A DNA stretch of 23,754 nt from a virus, in the IMG/VR virus record IMGVR_UViG_3300014827_000022, positions 1-23,754 of that record, one strand, 5' to 3'. The notes below the pieces were generated by a model. The model was not told the origin of the DNA. It saw only the letters and a program-made list of their open reading frames with translations, and did not search any database. Positions 1 to 8,197 of the stretch are shown here, piece by piece (positions within the stretch are counted from its first letter, which is position 1; the number at the start of each line of letters is the position of its first letter). A program made the position numbers and the translations under genes.

Positions 1-107
1 CGTCTGCACTTGCATTTATTATAGTTTTCTCTGGATTGGTTTTTGTGTCTCATGTGGACCCTACATTTGTAGAAAGTCAAATGGATTACATACAAGGAAA
101 CCAGTAA
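1..107 (+). CDS. C-terminus of an unidentified plus-strand protein (partial)
   Basis: Reading from base 3, an open frame runs in from outside the window for 34 codons and stops at TAA (105-107). The visible residues begin with a hydrophobic stretch (ALAFIIVFSGLVFV) that could be a membrane helix, followed by a polar tail ending in DYIQGNQ. The gene converges on the minus-strand virion genes and is followed at once by a rho-independent terminator, which supports it being a real 3' end. The start and most of the protein are missing, so the function is unknown. A small phage membrane protein such as a holin or exclusion protein is possible, but nothing visible proves it. Confidence 0.45.
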   Translation, partial: SALAFIIVFSGLVFVSHVDPTFVESQMDYIQGNQ

Positions 108-136
108 GAGGACGGATAACCGCCCTCTATTTTTTT
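107..136 (+). terminator. Rho-independent terminator of the plus-strand gene
   Basis: A 9-bp stem (AGAGGACGG at 107-115, CCGCCCTCT at 120-128, one A-C mismatch) encloses an ATAA loop and is followed by seven T at 130-136. The U tract is on the plus strand, so it serves the gene ending at 107. Read from the other side it lacks a T tail. The stop codon of the minus-strand ejection gene lies inside the hairpin. Confidence 0.7.
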
Positions 137-3100
137 ATTGTGACATTTCCTAAAGAGGCTCTTTCACTAGGAGATAAAGTATTGATGAATATCTTTTGGT
201 TAGCCGCACTTAGCCCTTGAAATTTCTGTGCTAATGGGGATAGCTTACTTGTTAGTTGATTATTAGCGGCATCCTTTAAAAATTGTTTTTGCTGAGATCC
301 TGGTACATTGAATTTTGTGAAAACGTCCGAGGTTGATCCTCCGGTTTGTAAGGCTTTGGCTAACCCTTGATTAACAAGTTTTGAGTTACTTATATTAGCC
401 TTGCTCTGGTCGCTTATCTTATTTATTAAGTTATTACTCGCTTCATCTTTTTTATTCAACAGACCATCGATCCAGTTGCCACTATAGGCGCTCTTTGGGT
501 CTGCAGTTTGTTTTGTTTTGTCCTGTGAATACCTTGCCGCACCTGTTCCGACAAATGCGCCACCTAATGGGTTAGATTCCCCACTACCCAAATACCTTTG
601 CATATTAGGTGCACCCATCGGTATAGGTAGAAAGGATTCCCCCAATGCCTTAACCCTAGCTAAATCATTTTGTCCAGGAGTATTCTTTACACTTGTGATT
701 GGGGCACCTGTTGGTAATTTGTTTGATAGTTGACCAACAATAGTTCTCGCCAAAGGACTCATTTTACTTTGTAATGTGTTTATACTACCTCCTAATACAC
801 CTTGCTTTAACATATTGACTCCCCATTTAGAAACGTCACCGATACCAGAACGGAACATGGAGATATAAACACCAGGTTGCACTTGTACTTCTAACTCATG
901 CCCGGCCACGTTTTTATCTGTAAAATGACCACTCAACAAGTAGTTTAAGCCCTCTGTTAATATTCCGGCTCCAATTATACCAGTTGCAAACTGAGAGCGT
1001 GCAGCGTTACCACCAGGCCCCTTCGTAAACGCTTGGCCTAATATCCTAGCACTAGAGAACGTCCAGTCAGGAGCAAGTAAACCTAATCTTGATATAGCCT
1101 GGACACTTGGGGTTACTCCCATAGATTTCCAATTCAAACCACCATAACTATTATTTACTTCTGAGGAAATTTGCCTTAATCCTTTAGTCACTTCTGCATT
1201 TTGCATGTTTGGATTCTTCCCAACAAACTCAGCCGCTTTGTTTTGGAAGTCAGTAACCTTTAACCATCTTTGAATTTTACCGAATAGAAATTCTGTGTTT
1301 TTATCGGCTAACTGTCCAGCTTGCTTAATAACTGGAAGATTGCCTACTTTATTAGCAACCCACTCTACTTTTTTCATTCCCGGTTGTTCGCTGAGTTTTC
1401 CCTCAATCTTATTTCCAGATAATTGCCTAATGACGTCATAGTTAGAATCAATTTTAGTTGTCATTAACCCATGCTGCGCGCCCCATTGCTCAGCCTTATT
1501 GAAGCTTTCACTACCCAACTTGCTCATGGTGTCCCAGTTCTTAATGAAGTCTACGCCACCATGAGTATTGTAGAGTGCTTGAGCTGCTAAAGTAATATGA
1601 TGGAACAAGCTAAAGCTTAAGTCCACGGTTTTTACCAAGCCTTGGTAAGCTTGTAAATGCCTAAATGCGTCTACCTTCGCCATGTAGTTAGGGTCTGTAA
1701 TTGAGCGTAACCCCTTCGCTATGCCATCGGGAATAACAAAGTTTTGATGCACTACGGTTGCGGTTCCATCTTTAAGGACCACTGGATGTTCTTTACTCAT
1801 GCTATCGATTGCTGTAAAGCCTTCTGGTGGTTTTGCGGTTTGGTAGTTTCCCAGTCCTTTGTCTTTTAATGCAGTTGCAAGTTCTCTATTGACGTTTGCT
1901 CTCGCCATTTCTTGATTGTGAATACTAAGCAAATCCCCTGCGTTGAGCGTGGCCGGTTCTTTACCTGCTAAAATTCCTTCACCAAGCGTATTAAATATTC
2001 TTTCCTTAGAATGTGACGTGTTAGGATTTAAGCCTGGCGTTCTCGTTTCTGTCTTGACCGTTCCACCTGGATCTTGTTTCCATAAGCGATTAGAGTAGTT
2101 ATCTAATACGCTCTTGGTTGATCCAGTTTGGAGTGCGTACTGTCCAGACTCTTTATAATATTGTTGCGCCATTGTAGCAGCTTCCTGCGCTTTAGGTGAT
2201 AGATTGAGCGATTGTTGATATGCTTCCCTATAAGTTATTTTTGTATTAGGAATAAAACTGTCTATTAATGGGTCCGTACTTTTAGCCATTTCTTGAAGAT
2301 GCGCTGTATCTCCCCCAGCGTCAATGAATAACTGAATACCTTCTTGTTCTTTTGGCGCAAGTGCTTTCATCGTGTCACTAAGTTGGTTCCCTGTTACTAT
2401 TTGAGCGTTCATCTTTCCAACATAGCCCTGCCGTATATCAGTAGACGTTGCTTTATCATTTTTACCAATGTTTATATCGATTGGCTTGGTATCAACATAT
2501 TTACTAGGCACTTGTTCTGTTGTTGTAGCGTTAGGGTCCATGGACAGCTTGGGAATATCACTAGCAGGTGTTAAGTGATCCATATTTGCAGCCGAAACAA
2601 TATTACCCTTGGGAGTTAGATTGTCTGTGCTAGAAGGTAAAACAGGCACACTAACATCCTGTGTTCCCTTTAATACGTCATTAATAGGAGCATTATTGAG
2701 TTGTTGTGGTTGTAATGGAGTGCTGTTGAGCTTCTCCGTTTGCTGTGCCCTCTGCTCAGATGGACTCTTATACTTGGGTAGTTCTGCCGCTGGTATAGGC
2801 TGTTCAGGTGCGATTGTAGGAGTTGTAGCTTCAATAGGTTGCGGTTGTACCTCACCAGGCTTTACGTGCCCTCCAAGACCGTCCAGAGAGCCACCTAGGA
2901 CTTTTCCTGCTCCCCTAAACCCTACACCACCAAGGAATATGCTGGGAGTTTGTTTTTCTGCCTGAAGTAGAGATTGAAGATTACCACCTTGCGAGATATT
3001 TTGAGTAGGCGCAACAATGGAAGCATAGGTTGCAGCGTCTAATAAACCGCCTTTGACTATGCCCGGTAACTTAGAGCCAACTTGCTCAGCTAAGGGCAGA

Positions 3101-3663
3101 AGGGAAGGCGCAAGTTTACCGATACCTTTACCTATCATCCCTACAGCATTCTGGCCTGTTGCCCAAAGTGGTATCTGAGGTATCTGCTCTCCAAATTGTG
3201 ATAATAAAGTATTAGAGGGATGTGCATCCAAGTAATTTTGTTGTAACTGCTCATTACCTTGTTGTTGTTGTCCATAACTTGACGCTTGTGGGTTGCTGCT
3301 ATTAGCTAACATTTGGTCGAAGCTCTTAGCCATGCCGATAGAACCAACTTTGGATAGACCTTGCTGTAATCCTGTTCCAATTTCTCCGAGTGCTGGCTTT
3401 AATGTATTGCCAAGCCCTTTTAAATCAAACCTGGCTAGTTGGTCAATGAAGTTTGGCGCCTGTGGTAATGTGTCGTTACCTCCGCTAAGGCCCTGTATAT
3501 CTCCATGCAATACCTGATCCCACCAATTTGGGGCAGGAGTATCAACAGGAGCAGGAGAATCCACGGGCGTAACTGAACTACCTTGATAAGCGTTATTATC
3601 CGCTGGCTGTCTAAAGTCTGTGCTAAACTTATTTCCACCAATGCTACCAAAATTCCAGCCCAT
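127..3663 (-). CDS. Large putative internal virion / DNA-ejection protein
   Basis: This 1178-residue protein is the last of the virion series and starts at an ATG overlapping the previous stop (TAATG), which suggests translational coupling. The first ~380 residues are Pro/Gln/Asn-rich and low-complexity. A helical middle (about 400-870) contains a hydrophobic stretch near residues 675-692 (FSLFHHITLAAQAL), and a second (ATGIIGAGILTEGL) lies near 890-905. The C-terminus is helical and Ser/Asn/Lys-rich. The length, amphipathic segments and position after hub and needle genes match the last ejection protein of P22-like phages (gp16-type), which enters the cell envelope with the DNA. I see no convincing lysozyme or protease motif. 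It could instead be a polyvalent protein with an undetected enzyme domain. Confidence 0.6.
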   Translation of the reverse strand: MGWNFGSIGGNKFSTDFRQPADNNAYQGSSVTPVDSPAPVDTPAPNWWDQVLHGDIQGLSGGNDTLPQAPNFIDQLARFDLKGLGNTLKPALGEIGTGLQQGLSKVGSIGMAKSFDQMLANSSNPQASSYGQQQQGNEQLQQNYLDAHPSNTLLSQFGEQIPQIPLWATGQNAVGMIGKGIGKLAPSLLPLAEQVGSKLPGIVKGGLLDAATYASIVAPTQNISQGGNLQSLLQAEKQTPSIFLGGVGFRGAGKVLGGSLDGLGGHVKPGEVQPQPIEATTPTIAPEQPIPAAELPKYKSPSEQRAQQTEKLNSTPLQPQQLNNAPINDVLKGTQDVSVPVLPSSTDNLTPKGNIVSAANMDHLTPASDIPKLSMDPNATTTEQVPSKYVDTKPIDINIGKNDKATSTDIRQGYVGKMNAQIVTGNQLSDTMKALAPKEQEGIQLFIDAGGDTAHLQEMAKSTDPLIDSFIPNTKITYREAYQQSLNLSPKAQEAATMAQQYYKESGQYALQTGSTKSVLDNYSNRLWKQDPGGTVKTETRTPGLNPNTSHSKERIFNTLGEGILAGKEPATLNAGDLLSIHNQEMARANVNRELATALKDKGLGNYQTAKPPEGFTAIDSMSKEHPVVLKDGTATVVHQNFVIPDGIAKGLRSITDPNYMAKVDAFRHLQAYQGLVKTVDLSFSLFHHITLAAQALYNTHGGVDFIKNWDTMSKLGSESFNKAEQWGAQHGLMTTKIDSNYDVIRQLSGNKIEGKLSEQPGMKKVEWVANKVGNLPVIKQAGQLADKNTEFLFGKIQRWLKVTDFQNKAAEFVGKNPNMQNAEVTKGLRQISSEVNNSYGGLNWKSMGVTPSVQAISRLGLLAPDWTFSSARILGQAFTKGPGGNAARSQFATGIIGAGILTEGLNYLLSGHFTDKNVAGHELEVQVQPGVYISMFRSGIGDVSKWGVNMLKQGVLGGSINTLQSKMSPLARTIVGQLSNKLPTGAPITSVKNTPGQNDLARVKALGESFLPIPMGAPNMQRYLGSGESNPLGGAFVGTGAARYSQDKTKQTADPKSAYSGNWIDGLLNKKDEASNNLINKISDQSKANISNSKLVNQGLAKALQTGGSTSDVFTKFNVPGSQQKQFLKDAANNQLTSKLSPLAQKFQGLSAANQKIFINTLSPSERASLGNVTIKK

Positions 3664-4493
3664 TACAGTTCACCTGGCGTTGTTTCTATGCCTGCATAGT
3701 TATAGATGTACTTGATTGCATCAGTTAGGGAGACACCAGCTTTGCTGAGTGCTGCTGCTTGACTTTCTAATGACATTTGGACATTACCAGGAGATACGCC
3801 ATTATTAATTTGCTTTTGTATCTCAGCTTGAACATCATTTGTGTTATTAACTTTGTTTTGTGCCGTTGCCTTCGGCGCTACTGCTTTTGCTGCGCTCGCC
3901 CGTCTTGCTAATGCTGCTTGCTGTGCGCTCTGAGCCAAGGCTTGCTGCTTGTAAGCTTGGTCTACGTTGAACTGTCTAACTTGTTCAGCCATTTGCGCGT
4001 CTTGCTGTTGCTTTAACGCCGCCGCCGTTACTTCCCTTTGGTACTCAGCAATCCTAGCCGTCATGGCCTGAGCTTCTGCCTGTGCTGTTGCGGTTGCTAC
4101 GCCTGAATTATAGGTGTTATTTGTGTCTGCTTGGCGATGGGTTATATCTGAGTTGGCTGCTGTTTCTGCTGTATTAAGCACGCCAATCTGACCCTGCAAA
4201 GCTGCGTCATTACTCATTTGTGCTTGTCCTGCTAAACCTGAGTTTGTTTGGCCACGATTGGCTAGGAACTCAGCAAAGTTTTTGGCACCCAGTTGGGATT
4301 GTGTTGACGCTACGTTTCTTGATTGATAATACTGAGGCGCTATCTTCGCAGATTCTACGTTTAGACCTGATAAAGCAGCGTCCCTGCTTGCTCCGAGTGC
4401 CGAGGTTGACGCTGCTATCTGTGAATTTTTGAGAGAATCTATCTGAGCAGTTACCGCCGTGTCTGTGGGAATGTCTGGCGCACCATTTGCCAT
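3663..4493 (-). CDS. Ala/Gln-rich coiled-coil virion protein, putative ejection protein
   Basis: This 276-residue protein is extremely rich in Ala, Gln, Asn and Ser. Residues about 100-200 form an almost uninterrupted charged/Ala/Gln helix, followed by an Ala/Lys hinge (ARRASAAKAVAPKATAQ) and a more globular C-terminus (about 220-276). There is no signal peptide or enzyme motif. The ATG follows a good SD (AAAGGAG) and the stop overlaps the start of the 1178-aa gene. Composition and position resemble the small helical ejection proteins (gp7/gp20 type) of P22-like phages, which form a channel across the envelope. That role is inferred from composition and gene order, not from recognisable homology. 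Confidence 0.55.
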   Translation of the reverse strand: MANGAPDIPTDTAVTAQIDSLKNSQIAASTSALGASRDAALSGLNVESAKIAPQYYQSRNVASTQSQLGAKNFAEFLANRGQTNSGLAGQAQMSNDAALQGQIGVLNTAETAANSDITHRQADTNNTYNSGVATATAQAEAQAMTARIAEYQREVTAAALKQQQDAQMAEQVRQFNVDQAYKQQALAQSAQQAALARRASAAKAVAPKATAQNKVNNTNDVQAEIQKQINNGVSPGNVQMSLESQAAALSKAGVSLTDAIKYIYNYAGIETTPGEL

Positions 4494-4520
4494 TGTATCA
4501 GCTCCTTTCGAGGGGTGAGT

Positions 4521-5180
4521 TTATTGATCTGCTCTAAATCTGAGATTGACTACAAGACTTGTTTTACAGGCTTGCTCTCCGATATGAATGATTCCTGTAT
4601 TCTCTACGACAACAGGGACAGTTGTATGGTTCGCCGGGTTATCATTCGTGTCACAAGGGGTTGTGATCGGTATGCTAGGTCGACATCCAGCAGGAAGAGC
4701 GTTAACCATAATAGTACCCCCTGTTGTAGCACCAGAACCTGTAAAGTAGACATTGACATACCCTAGAGCGTCTTTCCAATATCCTAGATTCGCGCCATTG
4801 TTCCAACCATTTAATAGAGTGAGGGGAATCCAAGGAGGAAGTGCTGTTTTAGCGTAAAGGTTTAAACCATGTGCCGTTGTGGTGTTTGATATATGAGTTG
4901 CTACTGTATCCTTGGTTTGCCCTGCCGTATTGGAGAGTTTAACGTCAGTTATTGATCCGTCAGATACGGTACCCAATACTATTCCTGCTAATTCTGCTTT
5001 AGTAGCAATCAAAGAATCTATTTCACTTAGAAGAGTTGAGTTTAGAAAGTTCTTTATATCTATGGATGCCTGATCGCAAAGCAGTTTAAATTGTGTAGCC
5101 GTTAATCCACCTTCATCATTGGGTTGGTTCGCTTGCTTTTGGTGATTAGCCACGTCTACTGTAAATTGAGTCATTGCCAT
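4521..5180 (-). CDS. Tail needle or short fibre with C-terminal knob
   Basis: The ATG at 5180 (MAMTQFTVD) is chosen over the upstream ATG at 5276, because AAAGGTG lies 7 nt before it and the longer version would overlap the hub gene. The 219-residue product has a helical N-terminus (about 1-70), a short repeat-like linker (GTVSDGSITDVKLSN), and a beta-rich C-terminus (about 105-219). The C-terminus has the fibre-knob pattern W-x-LGYWKDALGYVNVYFTG, then LPAGCRP, then a closing strand VENTGIIHIG. Such knobs cap phage fibres and the Sf6-type tail needle. It sits directly after the hub gene, where P22 encodes its gp26 needle. It may plug the tail or bind the host surface. An ordinary short fibre is the main alternative. 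Confidence 0.6.
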   Translation of the reverse strand: MAMTQFTVDVANHQKQANQPNDEGGLTATQFKLLCDQASIDIKNFLNSTLLSEIDSLIATKAELAGIVLGTVSDGSITDVKLSNTAGQTKDTVATHISNTTTAHGLNLYAKTALPPWIPLTLLNGWNNGANLGYWKDALGYVNVYFTGSGATTGGTIMVNALPAGCRPSIPITTPCDTNDNPANHTTVPVVVENTGIIHIGEQACKTSLVVNLRFRADQ

Positions 5181-5181
5181 A

Positions 5182-7038
5182 TTATCGCACCTTTCCACCG
5201 AGCCGAGCCGGTAAGTTAATTGATAGAATTGTCGCTGTTGTCTTAACACTTGTATTTTTAAGAACAACCTTAGCATAAGTGAATCCCATTGCCGGAATCT
5301 CTAGGTAAAATGGTTGTGGATTAGCGGAGGTTAAATAACTCCAATGTGCATAGTCGACATGGTCGTAGCAAGCTAGGTTATAGTCGATTATCTCAGGATT
5401 ACTAGTTCCTTCATTGTTTGTAACCATTTGAACATTAACGCTTGCTTTGGCTTCTGACTTCATGGAGATCCATTCATTAACCATGTACTTGGTCAACCAT
5501 TCAGCACCAAAGTGATGGAATCCCATTTCCCAAACATCATTAATAAGAACCCCGTTGTCCGATAAGAGATCCTTGCTAAACTTCATAATTGTTCCTTCTG
5601 TCCCAAAGTAAAGTTCGCCATTAATCTCTAGGAAATTACTGGCAGGAACATTGTCTCTCTTGTACCACACATCAAATCTATAGTTATAGATCCACACTAC
5701 AGAGCCAATACAAAGCCAATACTCACCCTTTTCTTTAAAATTGCAAGTGATAGCTTTTGTTAGGTCCTGGTCTACTAAAGAATCCCAAACACGTTGGCTT
5801 ATAAGCTTCTCGTTTGTTTGATCTCTAACGGTAGTTCCTGCCCACTCATGCACTCCATTAAAGATTGTCATTGCTTTATTTTGGATAATTTGCGCTTGGT
5901 TAGGAGCCATATTTCCAATTTCTTCATTAAGTTCAAACGATGGGAAGGAGACAACATCAATTCCATTTAGAGGAGTTGAAGCGTAGTAGCTGAACATTGC
6001 TCCCACTTCAAAAAATATCTTTTGTCTGTCATACTGTTTTTCTATGGAGGTTATGGCATATTGACCTGTTCCGAGATCGTCAAAGGATGCCGACTCGAAA
6101 TACTCAGCAGAAGGTACGCCATCAGCAAGTCCTGTCCAACGTCTACGAGCTTTATTAGCAGGATCTCCCCATATGAATAAACGCGAGTCGGTCTGACCGC
6201 TGTAATCCATAGCATAGAGACATTTTTCTACGGTTGCGCGGTTGCCTAAGCCTTTTGTCCACCCAATATCTACTGTTCCCGGTGTTCCTCCTACTGGCGC
6301 AACTGTGAATGTTACCGTGCCTAGTGTTAGATCCTGCGTGTAGTCTGTGCCTAGAACCTTTGTAGAGTTGACGTTCTTAACAAAGTCTATTGAGTCTACA
6401 CCCTGTTCTACGATCTTATAGACCGTCTTAACTCCATCAGGACTGAATGTTTCATGCTTCATTCCCGTTAGATCATTGTTAAGCTCATATGAAGCTCCTA
6501 GGCCTACGCCTATGCCACCATCGGGAGGCGCATTGATAACTACCTTAGGTCTGTATCCCACGACTGTTGCAAAAGTTGTACCGTCCCAGCTCTTGTACTC
6601 CACACCGTTGAACATATAAACTTTGTTCTGGAAATAAATAAAAGACGTTTTCGCGTCTGCCATAGTTCCTATTATTGATGTTCCACTTAGCTGGTTAAGA
6701 GTGAGATTGTTTAAGGAAGTTAAGGTTAGTTTTTCCACGTCTCTCAGGGTATAAGATAATCGTTTGTAAATATTACCATGATGAGCGAATAAGTGAACGG
6801 ATACTCCGTTGACAGGTCCGCTCCACTGTCCTTGTATTATTCCGGGTCCTAGGACTGGAAATAGAGAGGAATAACCGTCCGTCTTTCTTAGTTTTCGTCC
6901 GTCCGTTATCCTCCAATTAAGCATTTTAGACGCTTCACCAAGTTTTAGCTCCGTGCTTCCATCCGAACTCTCATTTAAACCAAGGAATACATTAATAGTT
7001 GTTGGTGCTAATTGCTTTGGAATAATTATTCTAGCCAA
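5182..7038 (-). CDS. Tail hub / packaged-DNA stabilisation protein (gp10-like)
   Basis: I place the start at TTG 7036-7038, because a full GGAGGTGAT SD ends 4 nt upstream. The open frame continues to an ATG at 7182, but that extension overlaps the acetyltransferase gene and reads as nonsense (MRYSCWISCNKRL). The resulting 618-aa protein begins ARIIIPKQ, has an N-terminal module with LNWRITDGRKLRKTDGY, and continues as beta-rich repeats typical of propeller-like tail proteins (phrases such as KTSFIYFQNKVYMFNG and MTIFNGVHEWAGT). The length and this N-terminal pattern fit phage stabilisation/tail-hub proteins that close the portal after packaging. It ends 1 nt before the needle ATG, with its last codons providing part of that gene's SD. 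Confidence 0.65.
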   Translation of the reverse strand: MARIIIPKQLAPTTINVFLGLNESSDGSTELKLGEASKMLNWRITDGRKLRKTDGYSSLFPVLGPGIIQGQWSGPVNGVSVHLFAHHGNIYKRLSYTLRDVEKLTLTSLNNLTLNQLSGTSIIGTMADAKTSFIYFQNKVYMFNGVEYKSWDGTTFATVVGYRPKVVINAPPDGGIGVGLGASYELNNDLTGMKHETFSPDGVKTVYKIVEQGVDSIDFVKNVNSTKVLGTDYTQDLTLGTVTFTVAPVGGTPGTVDIGWTKGLGNRATVEKCLYAMDYSGQTDSRLFIWGDPANKARRRWTGLADGVPSAEYFESASFDDLGTGQYAITSIEKQYDRQKIFFEVGAMFSYYASTPLNGIDVVSFPSFELNEEIGNMAPNQAQIIQNKAMTIFNGVHEWAGTTVRDQTNEKLISQRVWDSLVDQDLTKAITCNFKEKGEYWLCIGSVVWIYNYRFDVWYKRDNVPASNFLEINGELYFGTEGTIMKFSKDLLSDNGVLINDVWEMGFHHFGAEWLTKYMVNEWISMKSEAKASVNVQMVTNNEGTSNPEIIDYNLACYDHVDYAHWSYLTSANPQPFYLEIPAMGFTYAKVVLKNTSVKTTATILSINLPARLGGKVR

Positions 7039-7073
7039 TATATCACCTCCATTTATGTCGGATAATGCGTCTA

Positions 7074-7586
7074 CTACGACATAGTTTGATCTAAGTCTTT
7101 TATCCTTTTTGCAGGAACGCCAGCATATAAGCCGTTTGGTTTGCAATCTTTTGTTACAACTGATCCAGCAGCTATAACGCATCCATTACCAATTGATACG
7201 CCCGGTAAGACAGATGCGCCACCACCTATCCAACAACCATTGCCAATGGTAATTTCCTTAAACAACATTTTACCAGCGCGTTTACTTGAGTCTCCCATTT
7301 CATGGGTTACTGCCATAAACAATACATTCATAGCGATAAAAGTATTTTCGCCAATATTCACAGCACCTTGGAAATTACACCTTGCATTGATGTATGAACC
7401 TTTGCCTATAGTCACCCATTTACTTTCAAAATAACAGTTATGTCTTATTTTCCAAGCGTTATTATTCATTCCACAACTTCTATAAATTATATTTCTAAGT
7501 CCAGGCGCCATAATTCTTGATGCAGCTAATCCGTTAACTAATAATTCCCAATGTAATTGCTTAATATATTTTATGAAGATATTCAT
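7074..7586 (-). CDS. Hexapeptide-repeat O-acetyltransferase
   Basis: This 170-residue left-handed beta-helix acyltransferase shows hexapeptide rungs from about residue 58 to 145 (IGKGSYI, IGENTFI, ITIGNGCWIGGGASVLPGVSIGNGCVIAAGSVV). The presumed catalytic His is in THEMGD (His95), and the family's closing motif is GLYAGVPAKRIK. Relatives use acetyl-CoA to O-acetylate sugars. It is cytoplasmic, with no signal peptide or membrane helix. The ATG has an SD (GGGGGAA). It lies between tailspike and hub genes and has its own candidate promoter, so it looks like a cargo gene. Changing host surface polysaccharide, perhaps to block reinfection, is a reasonable but unproven role. Confidence 0.85.
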   Translation of the reverse strand: MNIFIKYIKQLHWELLVNGLAASRIMAPGLRNIIYRSCGMNNNAWKIRHNCYFESKWVTIGKGSYINARCNFQGAVNIGENTFIAMNVLFMAVTHEMGDSSKRAGKMLFKEITIGNGCWIGGGASVLPGVSIGNGCVIAAGSVVTKDCKPNGLYAGVPAKRIKDLDQTMS

Positions 7587-7606
7587 TATTTCCCCCTGTA
7601 AAACTT

Positions 7607-7636
7607 TATATATTAATAAGTTCTACAGTTTACCAA
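7607..7636 (-). promoter_or_regulatory. Candidate promoter of the acetyltransferase gene
   Basis: On the minus strand, TTGGTA (7631-7636) and TATATA (7607-7612) are separated by 18 nt in AT-rich DNA. They lie just upstream of the SD and ATG of the acetyltransferase. The match is fair, and AT-rich DNA gives such hits by chance. Confidence 0.35.
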
Positions 7637-7656
7637 AAAAATCCTTTATTAAATAC

Positions 7657-7689
7657 TTATGTTCTCGCAACTTCATTCCATTTTATATC
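7657..7689 (-). repeat. Remnant 2 of the tailspike C-terminal motif
   Basis: One minus-strand frame reads D-I-K-W-N-E-V-A-R-T-stop, matching the last residues of the tailspike (W-N-E-I-A-R-T-stop). An in-frame TGA three codons upstream of this match and loss of the FNGT part show it is not translated as part of a tailspike. It follows zinc-ribbon gene A and precedes the acetyltransferase promoter. Confidence 0.55.
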
Positions 7690-7725
7690 ATCTCACTTTT
7701 TACTTATTAATGTTCCTACTACTAC

Positions 7726-7872
7726 TTAATATTCTTCTTCACAGTAATTGTTTTCACATTCCTCACAAGTGATCTGAAAGACATCTGTTCCTTCCATTGT
7801 TCCACCAGAAACTGTAACATTATTGCTTCCACACTTTTTACACGTTATATTAAACAATTCATTATATTTCAT
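7726..7872 (-). CDS. Small zinc-ribbon protein A (48 aa)
   Basis: The gene encodes 48 residues starting MKYNELFNITCKKCGS. Two CxxC knuckles (CKKC at residues 11-14, CEEC at 36-39) and a further Cys (44) fit a zinc-ribbon fold. The C-terminus is strongly acidic (CEEEY). AAGGGAG lies about 11 nt before the ATG. It has the same layout as zinc-ribbon gene B just upstream: each follows a copy of the tailspike C-terminal motif. No function can be assigned. Confidence 0.6.
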   Translation of the reverse strand: MKYNELFNITCKKCGSNNVTVSGGTMEGTDVFQITCEECENNYCEEEY

Positions 7873-7896
7873 AAACGCAAATTCTCCCTTCGTTAA

Positions 7897-7959
7897 CTAA
7901 GTCCTAGCTAGTTCGTTCCACTTTGTCCCGTTGAATATCAAGCTTAATAGTTTATGTTG
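7897..7959 (-). repeat. Remnant 1 of the tailspike C-terminal motif
   Basis: A 20-codon open stretch ends in TAG and encodes LSLIFNGT-K-WNE-L-ART. The tailspike ends LSLIFNGT-E-WNE-I-ART. Fifteen of 20 aligned residues agree, and 9 of those 15 identical residues use a different codon. An in-frame stop lies a few codons upstream and no start codon or SD precedes it, so this is a leftover 3' end and not a gene. Confidence 0.75.
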
Positions 7960-7972
7960 GTGTTATCAAGAG

Positions 7973-8122
7973 TTACTTATTAACCTTATTGCCACAATCA
8001 CATATCACTTCTACTTCGCCCTCATAGCCGGGGAACAGTTCAATAACCGTGTTATTCGCCCCAGTACTCCCCCATACAGATTCCTTACCACAAATATTAC
8101 ATTTTATTATGAAACCATCCAA
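7973..8122 (-). CDS. Small zinc-ribbon protein B (49 aa, TTG start)
   Basis: The start is TTG at 8120-8122. A strong GTAGGAGG SD overlaps the stop codon of the tailspike and lies 8 nt upstream, and no ATG is available. The 49-aa product has a CNIC pair (residues 8-11) and a CDC pair (41-43), separated by an acidic stretch containing ELFPGYEGEVEV, consistent with a small metal-binding ribbon. It is translationally tied to the tailspike gene. The role is unknown; a tailspike accessory or assembly factor is conceivable from position only. Confidence 0.6.
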   Translation of the reverse strand: MDGFIIKCNICGKESVWGSTGANNTVIELFPGYEGEVEVICDCGNKVNK

Positions 8123-8134
8123 TAGTCTAACCTC

Positions 8135-8197
8135 CTACGTTCTTGCAATCTCATTCCATTCTGTACCATTGAATATTAGCGATAAGGTGTTGCGTTG
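8135..8197 (-). repeat. Intact tailspike C-terminal motif (parent of the two remnants)
   Basis: These are the last 20 codons and stop of the tailspike. They encode LSLIFNGT-E-WNE-I-ART, a C-terminal signature seen in other Bacillota phage beta-helix spikes. The same motif recurs at 7897-7959 and 7657-7689. Confidence 0.7.

Noticed and set aside
2609-2965. 118-codon plus-strand ORF rich in Cys/Pro/Ser
   Set aside because: It is antisense to the low-complexity N-terminal part of the large ejection protein; composition bias explains the open frame.
5277-5372. Longer open frame upstream of the needle/fibre gene and hub gene antisense frames
   Set aside because: They overlap the hub coding sequence and have no SD; the ATG at 5180 has one.
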